From Athripsodes cinereus (lineage: Eukaryota > Arthropoda > Insecta > Trichoptera > Leptoceridae): a stretch of DNA of 64,000 nucleotides. The stretch lies in NCBI GenBank assembly GCA_947579605.1, contig OX388307.1:28497237-28561236 (forward strand). Reading direction: 5' to 3'. Made by a program: the position numbers and the translations under genes. The notes below the pieces were generated by a model, which was not told the origin of the DNA, ran no database searches, and worked only from the letters and a program-made list of their open reading frames with translations. How positions within the stretch are numbered: the first letter of the stretch is position 1; every line of letters begins with the position of its first letter. This document shows positions 56,673-64,000 of this stretch, one piece after another.

Positions 56673-56788
56673 ATGTCGTGATTTTATATTGGCACGAAGA
56701 GGACAGTTTGCATGTTTCTTACATGCAGCTGATCTGCTGGCTACCCCACTTGTGGGATATGCTGTGATGGTATAGTAGTAGTAGTAAT
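56673..56788 (+). repeat. Family A copy, best preserved 3' half
   Basis: GTCGTGATTTTATATTGGCA, CGAAGAGGACAGTTTGCATG, TTTCTTACATGCAGCTGATC, TGCTGGCTACCCCACTTGTG, GGATATGCTGTGATGGTATA, GTAGTAGTAGTAATTTATT. Used as the reference for the family. Confidence 0.75.
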
Positions 56789-56921
56789 TTATTTAATAAT
56801 ATAATTATTTATTTATATGTAATAATAATTAATGAGACGAAAATAAACCAACAGTTGTTAAGTAACTAAGCCATATCAATAATATTTTTCGATCGAGACA
56901 TCCTTGTTGTAAGATATCTAC

Positions 56922-57231
56922 CAGAGCTGAGTACCGTTAATCAAAAGATTAATAAGTTAATGAAAAAAAACCTAAGTAAATTAATTGTTAATCGGTTAAC
57001 GAAAAACTTTACATTCCTACCATGTTTTTTTATGTAAATTTAATCCCAGTTACAATAATTCAGAAACTATAAAATAAAAAAGGTCATCAATTCAAAAAAA
57101 ACCCTCCAGAAAAAATACCGGTCTTATTTTAACGATTTGAACTTAACATGTGTAAAATCTTAAGAGTTAATCACAATTTTAACGCAAGTTGAGTAATTAT
57201 TTGATGTGTTAATCGTTAACGTGAAGCTCTG
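56922..57231. mobile_element. Probable hAT-type MITE (CAGAGCT ends)
   Basis: The left end CAGAGCTGAGTACCGTTAATC and the reversed right end CAGAGCTTCACGTTAACG share their first seven bases and the GTTAA motif. Internal copies of GTTAATCGGTTAACG-like sequence occur on both sides. The flanking 8-mers ATATCTAC and ATACTTAT match only partly. CAGNG ends suggest hAT. Confidence 0.5.
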
Positions 57232-57840
57232 ATACTTATCCATCTTGTGTATGACTCATAATGTAAACAATAAACATCTTTTTGTATCAGGGACATGAGT
57301 AAATTTACCTCGATATACAATAAACATAAATCCAATATAACTAGGTATGGAGATATTTCGATTAGTGATATCAAATTTTATTGAGGAAAATTTACATATA
57401 CAATTATTGTAGTCTATAACTTTAATCATCTGATGTTTATCATAGTCATTGTGTGTACGATTATTGTAAATATTACTGAAATAGAATGGTAAAACTATTT
57501 ATAGATTTATCTGCTAAATTTTCCTAGAATCAATACGATTAGAAAGGAAAGCTTTAGATGCGATTTAACTATTAGATGTTAATAATAAATTACATAATAT
57601 GTACGTTTTCTTATTCTATTAATAAGAAAAAAGCAAGACACCGAGGTATTACCTTGAATCAAAATAAATTTTAAAATATCAGGGGTTTTGGTCAGGAGTC
57701 TGAATGTTTTTACTTTTTAACACTAAGAGAACATTAAAGTTGGACTTATTTAAGGATAGGTAACATACATGGGAAATTATAAAAGATATACGAGTTGAAG
57801 AAAGAATTTATAATTGGATTATTTAAAATATGTTTTATAT
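57232..57840. other. Intron, last 600 bp, nothing recognised
   Basis: AT-rich; ends in the T-rich acceptor tract of the ETS exon. Confidence 0.5.
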
Positions 57841-57849
57841 TTGTTACAG

Positions 57850-58081
57850 ATTTGTTCGCGCTAATGAAGTTGCGGAATTATGGGGAGGCAAGAAGAACAA
57901 TCCAAAGATGTCTTTTGAAAAGTTCAGCAGAGCCATGCGGTATCATTATAAACAAGAAGTATTGGTCTCGGTGCCTACAGCCAGATTGGTATATCAGTTT
58001 GGACCAAAAGCACCCCAATTCACTACACCGAACCCTAACTTCGAATCTCCTACACTGTCTCCAAGATTTAACAGCAGATGA
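57850..58081 (+). CDS. ESE-type ETS transcription factor, exon 2 (rest of ETS domain and stop)
   Basis: This exon supplies the last base of codon 326, residues 327-402 and the TGA at 58079-58081. It holds the second half of the ETS domain: FVRANEVAELWG (W337), GGKKNNPKMSFEKFSRAMRY with the two recognition-helix arginines R353 and R356, YKQEVL, and LVYQFGPKAPQF. A short Pro/Ser/Asn tail ends in NSR. The closest remembered sequences are ESE-group ETS domains (for example '...VAQLWGKKKNN...YEKLSRAMRYYYKREIL...LVYKFG'). The acceptor TTTGTTACAG precedes it, and the 232 coding bases add to exon 1 (977) to give exactly 403 codons. It lies 36 kb from exon 1. Whether minor isoforms use other exons cannot be seen. 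Confidence 0.92.
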
Positions 58082-58820
58082 AGAAGAAATCATCAATAAT
58101 TAATGATTCTACTGTAAAATTGTATCAAGACAATAATTGGATCATTGTTGTATTTGTACAGGAAGAAAAAATATGTTAGTAAGTAGGTACGAAGCAAAAA
58201 CAGGGATTTTTATAGATGTCGCTCCTTTTTGTTGTCATTCAATGGCTAATTAATGGAAATACTTACTAGTATTATGTAAATAATGATTAAGATTTTTGTA
58301 TGTAATTAATACGTTTATTAAAAAACCTCATTCGAAGAAAAATTGTATTATATTTTAGCATTAAATAATAATTGTAGCAATTTTTTTATTTTTTATAATT
58401 CTCAATTGCTAAATTTCATATCGTGACAATGAGAACGTTAACGTTGTACATCGACATGGAAAATCCTAGTACACCCTAGAGCCAATTCGCAAACGCTGAG
58501 ACACCTATCTCACTTCTTTCGATTAGGTTTTGCACAATGTTGCATTGTGTAATCAAGGATCTCCGATTGAAATGTCTGATTGACTTTATTTTTATTTTTT
58601 GTATGTACGTAGTTGAAGTCTGTATATTTTGATATATTGAACAAATATTAATATTTTAATTTATTATTATTTTAATTAAGAAATAACTATAAATACTACT
58701 GATTCAAGTGAGTTTATATTTAGAAATTAAATTTATACACGTAATAAACTTTTTAATTAAGTTTTTGATATAAGTTATAATAAGAATTGTTTTTTGTTTT
58801 TGAATAATTTTAAATAAAAT
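58082..58820 (+). other. Probable 3' UTR of the ETS gene
   Basis: AT-rich sequence after the stop. The first canonical AATAAA signals that I find are at 58743-58748 and 58813-58818, so cleavage may occur near 58760-58840. A dispersed repeat (58478-58585) would lie inside the UTR. Confidence 0.4.
58478..58585 (-). repeat. Third copy of the 25.5-kb direct repeat, inverted
   Basis: CTAGAGCCAATTCGCAAACG, CACTTCTTTCGATTAGGTTT, CACAATGTTGCATTGTGTAA and AAGGATCTCCGATTG are the reverse complement of the unit at 25941-26062, with substitutions. Confidence 0.7.
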
Positions 58821-60160
58821 AAAATTAATAATTATATTATAAATTAAATAAAACCTTTTTTTAATATTAGTGTCTTTTAATCGTCATGAAATTTTCCCGT
58901 AGAAAAAATATTCCGCATTTATAATATCTCAATTTAAATAATTAAAACAAAAACAATAAATTTTTAGTTTTTCCTTCGTCTTTAACACATCGTACTCGCA
59001 TTAATATTTAATATTTTTATTATTTAAAAATATTCTTAAGCTTTGTATTCGCGTAGTTTCCGATTATTTTTTGGAAAATTACTTGAAATACCTACTTAAA
59101 AATAATATATAAATTCGTTGTATTGCTAGAAAATGATCGAACACGCAGATTCATATCTTAGTTTGGGACTAGCTCGGTCTGTGTGAATTGTCTAGACATA
59201 TTATGTTATTTCAAAAAAATCATGATATTTTGAATTTGCGTTTTGAGCCTAACGTCTTGATGTCCTTGATAGGTGGATTTTACCAGCAAAAGGTTGTTAA
59301 ATTTTTTTGCGATCTTGATTGATCATATATAGATTTATTTGATTTTATTATACCGAGTGTAAATGACATATTATTGTCAATAAACAAAAATAATATATTG
59401 CTATTGATCTCAATAAAAATATAATTAATATGTGTAATAAATGGAATAGTGTCAATAATTTACTTAATGCAATATTTCGAAATATTACCATAAGGTATCT
59501 GTCCATCTGATCTTAAATTCAATAATAATAACTAAATTAACGAGTTTTGATATCTATTAAATTTCAAGGATTTGTTATTACAACATAAAATTGACACGTA
59601 AATCCACGAAACCTCCAAATGTCATTTTTTTTCAAAAACGAGATATTGATACCAAAGCAAACAACTCATCTACAGATGAAATAAGCTATAGGTACGCTGA
59701 AATACCCACGTAAAAGTTATTAAAAGAAATTAAATGTTGGATAGTTCGTGAAAATTCACGTGTACTTAAAAAAATATTCTTGAAATATATCAAATCAAGC
59801 CTAAAAACATAACATACTTAAGAATTTCTAAGACACCTTCTACGTTCGGCGTCAGACACAGAAAATGTCATCTAGCAAAACAGTTTTTTATCTCCTGCAG
59901 AATCTTGATAAATGCACGTAAGAGGTTTCAAGAATTCACTGACGAATATAGCTAATTTAGTGAGGCAAAAATATTATGTGCAATAAATTATTTTGTTGTT
60001 TTAATATTATTATTATTATTAACATCACATAGCACATTTTTACGATTCTTAATAGGAGTTTTAGAACTGACTAGATATCATCGTAATTATTTTATTAAAC
60101 ACTAGTGTAATTCAACCCGGTATCCCTCAGAAAATAACTATCAAACATTGACAAATAAAT
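58586..60160. other. Downstream noncoding stretch
   Basis: AT-rich, no recognised gene or repeat apart from possible 3' UTR sequence. Confidence 0.45.
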
Positions 60161-60161
60161 T

Positions 60162-60205
60162 CCCTCCCTATACACGAGATGTATCTTTTAGGGAGGTAGA
60201 ATATT
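60162..60205 (+). repeat. Dispersed repeat end, copy 2 (CTCCCTATACACGAGAT type)
   Basis: CTCCCTATACACGAGATGTA followed by AGGGAGGTAGAAT; the inverse is at 61-106. Confidence 0.55.
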
Positions 60206-60600
60206 CGACAACGAATGATTGTGTTATTGTAAATATTGTATTTATGTATATTTTTTTGAAATAAATTATTATTATTGAAAAATAAATTCTTACAGATAAT
60301 ATGAAAATTTCCCTGAGGAAATCTAAAAATGAAGACATTTTCAAAAGAAGAAAAACTGGCAATATCATGATTCAAATATTATTGACAGTTACATCAAAAT
60401 TTCTTGAAAAACATTGGTGATTTATTTTTGCAACGTAGTATAGTTTTTATAACTCAATAACATTTTTTTTACGAAAATTCCTATAGTTCCCTGTCCCTTT
60501 GGAATGTTAAGTGTGTGGATTGTATATTTTTTTTCTTTCATTTTGATTTACGTAGAGATTTTCTTATTTGTGTTTTTTTTTTGTGTTCAGTGTTAATATG

Positions 60601-60742
60601 ACGTGGTTAGATGGAAGAAATCACTATAAAGTGATAATCTCGCCACTGCATATCATCACATTATTTTTTATTTAAACTGCTTTGCTGATTTTGTTATGTG
60701 TATGATGATGTGCAAGAAAAATAAAATAAATAAATAAATAAA
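60601..60742 (+). repeat. Family C copy with AATAAATAAA tail
   Basis: CGTGGTTAGATGGAAGAAAT, AGTGATAATCTCGCCACTGC, GATGATGTGCAAGAAAAAT, then AATAAATAAATAAAT. Matches 36868-37018. Confidence 0.75.
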
Positions 60743-62260
60743 ACATTTTGGATGACAAACGTGTATAATTTCAAAATACAAACATAATTATTAAATTTCC
60801 ATCTTGAAATATATTTGACATAATAAAATATGTAAATATATGTATTGTCTTTAGGCAAAATATTCAGAACAACATATTCATATATATCATAATTATAAAT
60901 CTGATGACATGCTATCATGTAAACTGTAATGTCTCTGAAAATAAATAAAATATGTTAAATATTTTTCACCTGACACAAAGCTCAATAAGGATAAGACCTC
61001 ATGTTTTATCTTACATCTGTCATGACTAATTGCGGTATTTATTGAAAGCAAATTAATATTTATACGAACGGACTAAAATATTTATACGATGATTTGTTTT
61101 ATATCATAAAGGTATTTATGTCAGTGTAAAATGTTTAATGAAAACATATATGTTAAGAATTATTGCGTATAGTTTGTTATTTTGTATTATTAAAACTTGA
61201 TATTAGTTTTATATCTTTAATACTAGTTTTGTGAGACAATAAAATATTAAAAGTGTGTATATGTATAATTGTATATACATGTTTAATTTTATTGATTGGT
61301 CGCTGTCATAAAATATAGTTTAAAAGCTGGAGAGTAAATTGTTTGTTAAACAAATACTTATCTCATAAAACAAATAATGTTATATGAGGTTTTTTGATTA
61401 AGGTATATTTTTCAAAATTTCGTAGGTGTGTGTGTGTGTTAATATTAGACTGATTAAACTGTAAAATATATTTTTCTGATTTGCTCGCATTTTTTAATGA
61501 TACATTATTTTGTACTTCTTTAGATGCCACACATTTCTTAGATTTGTAAATATTATATTATTGTAACGGATTTTGTCTGTATTAAATTTGGATGTATTAT
61601 AAATTCACCACTTTTTAAACTTTGCGGTGAAAAAAACTTAGAAAATAATTTCAACAGCCGTTTTTTTATTTCATTTCGTGAAATCGATCGCTGTAATGTA
61701 ATGTACCTACAGGTATAGAAGTTGACATACATACATGAATCCCCTTTTATTAGTTGATTTTTGAACCTATTATCTCTAGGTATTTATTTAGAGATCATTG
61801 GATACTTTATACCTAGTTATATCAATATTATTTATACTTTTCTACTCAAGCGTGTGTATTGGATGGTATAACTGTTAATTTTATGACACTTTGTATCGAT
61901 TGTTGTTGTAACTAATGTACAGTAAATAAAAAAAAAATAGATAAAATAAATTGCCAGATTTCAGTTCGACTAGATATAGGCACATAATATGTAAAAAATA
62001 TGATAATTATATTATAGAAATGTATAGAGGGAGCGATTTGATAGGATGTGTAAAATATAACATGTATAGGTGCCTATAACGTATTGATTTTGTCGAATAT
62101 TGTATCTATCCACCCTTGGAGTCCCCGATAAAGAATAAACTTGCCACTCTTTTTTGTAAGTTTTCGAGTGTCATGTTTAAGGCAGGAATTTGTAAAATAC
62201 CACGTTAAAAAACACTTAAAATCTTCAGATCAGTTTAAAATGTATGCCTTCCATCCTCAA
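60743..62260. other. AT-rich noncoding stretch
   Basis: Includes GTGTGTGTGTGT near 61428-61439; no gene seen. Confidence 0.5.
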
Positions 62261-62261
62261 T

Positions 62262-62375
62262 GACCTCAATGTCTAACTTTGATTGACAAGGATGAAACGA
62301 CTTGTATGTTTATTACAAGCAGTTGGTCCATTGGCTACCCCACTCTAAAGATAAGCCATGATGGTATGGATGGAC
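62262..62375 (+). repeat. Family A copy
   Basis: ACTTTGATTGACAAGGATGA, CTTGTATGTTTATTACAAGC, AGTTGGTCCATTGGCTACCC and AAGCCATGATGGTATGGATG follow the family order. Confidence 0.6.
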
Positions 62376-63130
62376 GAATCATCTATTCCTTTAGTAGATA
62401 AATATAAATAATTACTATGTCCATTAGATTATTATCTATCATTCAGTTATATAATAATTAGTTATGGAATAAAATTTATGTCACTGTATGCATAGTACTA
62501 ATTAGTAAGGTACACACTTGGCTAGTCGTAAATATTCTACTAACACCTGGTTCTCATTATAATATTTTAGCCACACACTACTGGATAGAATAATTTGAAG
62601 ATTTATTCACACGTGCCAGATTAAGCCGCATTCAAAGGGACAAAAAACCTATAAAATTTCAGTGCCAACCACGTATAACCTAACTATAATATGTACACAT
62701 TTGATTTTTGAGATTAGTATAGCTTTTGTATTAATACGTTTTTTATGTTAAAACAGGGTAGACCTACAACCGAGCTAATGTGTTGAATAATATGTCATTG
62801 CAGGTGTTTAATTTCTTGTTTGAGAAAATGTCTGGTATTTTTTTAGATTAAAAACTCGGAGCTAATCAAAAACACGACCACTTTATTCCGACATTTCGGT
62901 AGAAGAGAATGATTACAGAAACATAGATAGCTTATATTATCTAAATTGAGCATAGACAATGCAGCGCAGAGCGTTTTAAATTCGACTCACTCTGTGGTGC
63001 CAAAGTCCTGTGTCAACAGCAGGAGTCGATAATGTTTTATGCTATTTTTTTTTATTAAGTTTTAGTTATTGGATGTCAACTGGCACTGACTATTATTGAA
63101 AAAGTCATCAATATTAAACTTGAATGAGAA
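62376..63130. other. Noncoding stretch
   Basis: A GC-richer piece at about 62860-63030 (CCGACATTTCGGTAGAAGAG; GTGTCAACAGCAGGAGTCG) looks like an old retroelement scrap, but I cannot assign it. Confidence 0.4.
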
Positions 63131-63134
63131 TCTT

Positions 63135-63235
63135 ATTTATTTTTATTTATTTATTCATTCTTTACTGTACATTGATTAAAAACAATTACATAAAAGGTAT
63201 ACATTCAAATTAAATACAATCAATATACAGAAATC
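63135..63235 (-). repeat. Family B copy
   Basis: ATTTATTTATTCATTCTTTA, CTGTACATTGATTAAAAACA, TACAATCAATATACAGAAAT; almost the same as the first half of 43440-43620. Confidence 0.65.
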
Positions 63236-63354
63236 TTGACATAGGAATGAATAAGATATTAAAAACGATTAAGTTTTGGCATTGTCGATTTTGCAATTTT
63301 ACTATGTTAGCATGGGGTATCGTTATAATTATATTTGTCCAGATCCAACTTTTA

Positions 63355-63515
63355 ATTTTTTTATTTTTATTTACTTATTTTTTACTGTACATTGATTAGA
63401 AGAAAATTCACACACAAATACATTTAAAACAAATATAATCATTCAATCAATATACAGAGGGCGAGTTTATCACAGAGGCGCGATTTCTTCCAGTTCCAAC
63501 TAACCCATTTTTGAA
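63355..63515 (-). repeat. Family B copy
   Basis: TTTACTGTACATTGATTAGA, CAATATACAGAGGGCGAGTT, TATCACAGAGGCGCGATTTC, CCAACTAACCC. Confidence 0.7.
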
Positions 63516-64000
63516 AAGCACATGGCTATATTTTAACCAGTCATTGACATTATTCACAATTCTTTTATTGAAATAATATTAATTACAATTACATACAACA
63601 TTACAAAAGACAATAAAATATGCATAAGGATATGACTACCTACCACACAAGCCATTAGCCAGACTAATCCTTTCAGACAATAATAAAAATATATAAATAA
63701 ACAAAATTAACATAAACAATAAGCCCGTAGATGACCCAGTGTATAAGCCAGAAAGTTAGTTAAAAAAATGAGTCAGTCAGTGGGTTAAGTGAATTAAATA
63801 CGTTGTCAAATTCTGGATAAAAGGAAAGGCGCAGTTATCCGTATAATTTTTTTCTGTATTTTTCTGTTTATATTTGATTTGATTCAAATAGTAGTAAAAT
63901 AAATGTTTATTATTCATTACAAACGAATTGTTTCCTTGTACTTTAATTCTATGTGTATATTATTTTCACCTTTATTGGCAAGTAGATACTATAGGTTCAT
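63516..64000. other. Window end, nothing recognised
   Basis: AT-rich, no gene or repeat pairing found. Confidence 0.45.

Larger units (their letters stand above)
21570..57849 (+). other. 36,280-bp phase-2 intron of the ETS gene
   Basis: The donor GTAAGA (21570) and acceptor TTATATTTGTTACAG (ending 57849) fit the GT-AG rule. Splicing joins AG to A to restore an Arg codon and the ETS core without a break (KFR then FVRANEVAELWG). The intron carries most of the mobile elements of the window, several on the same strand as the gene. I found no further coding exon in it. Confidence 0.88.

Noticed and set aside
62860..63030. Penelope-type hammerhead ribozyme
   Set aside because: CCGACATTTCGG resembled part of such elements, but no CTGATGA core with paired stems was found on either strand.

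Overview
The window looks like 64 kb of AT-rich insect genomic DNA, probably from a lepidopteran. The evidence is one gene with GT-AG splicing and a very long intron, abundant short TACC/GGTA motifs, LINE 3' tails ending in AATAAATAAA or trinucleotide runs, tRNA-derived SINE heads, and piggyBac, gypsy, hAT and Tc1/mariner-like elements. The order is inferred from this repeat style and no marker proves it. Nothing bacterial is present.

Only one host gene can be supported. It is an ESE-type (ELF3/EHF/ELF5-like) ETS transcription factor on the + strand, coded by two exons visible here (20593-21569 and 57850-58081). They join in phase across a 36,280-bp GT-AG intron to give 402 residues: Pointed domain, acidic/serine-rich linker with a DSGYDS motif, AT-hook, then an ETS domain split by the intron. 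The 5' leader probably lies in about 20110-20592.

Upstream of the gene (1-20 kb) I see no host coding sequence. That stretch holds hairpin MITEs, LINE and SINE remnants, a TTAA-flanked element (7659-8384), a hAT-type MITE (10109-10638), and a 4.6-kb fold-back structure (14618-19219) with arms of about 1.18 kb around a core carrying six copies of a 19-bp motif.

The intron (21570-57849) is full of insertions. It contains a second copy of the hAT MITE with a perfect 8-bp target duplication (26193-26586), a 36-bp minisatellite inside a small inverted-repeat element (23866-24205), and a CR1/L2-like LINE fragment (37560-38365, - strand). It also contains a minus-strand LTR element with matching 481-bp LTRs but no visible coding capacity (38590-43230), a piggyBac element with its terminal repeats and TTAA duplication but a transposase broken by one frameshift and one stop (45638-48185), and a complete gypsy-type retrotransposon with matching 474-bp LTRs and one unbroken gag-pol frame (48455-54160).

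Downstream of the second exon (58.1-64 kb) there is a likely 3' UTR and then more dispersed repeats. Several short repeat families recur across the window; I label them A (about 15 pieces), B, C and D because I cannot name them. Comparisons such as 'LTRs look identical' were made by eye and need an alignment.
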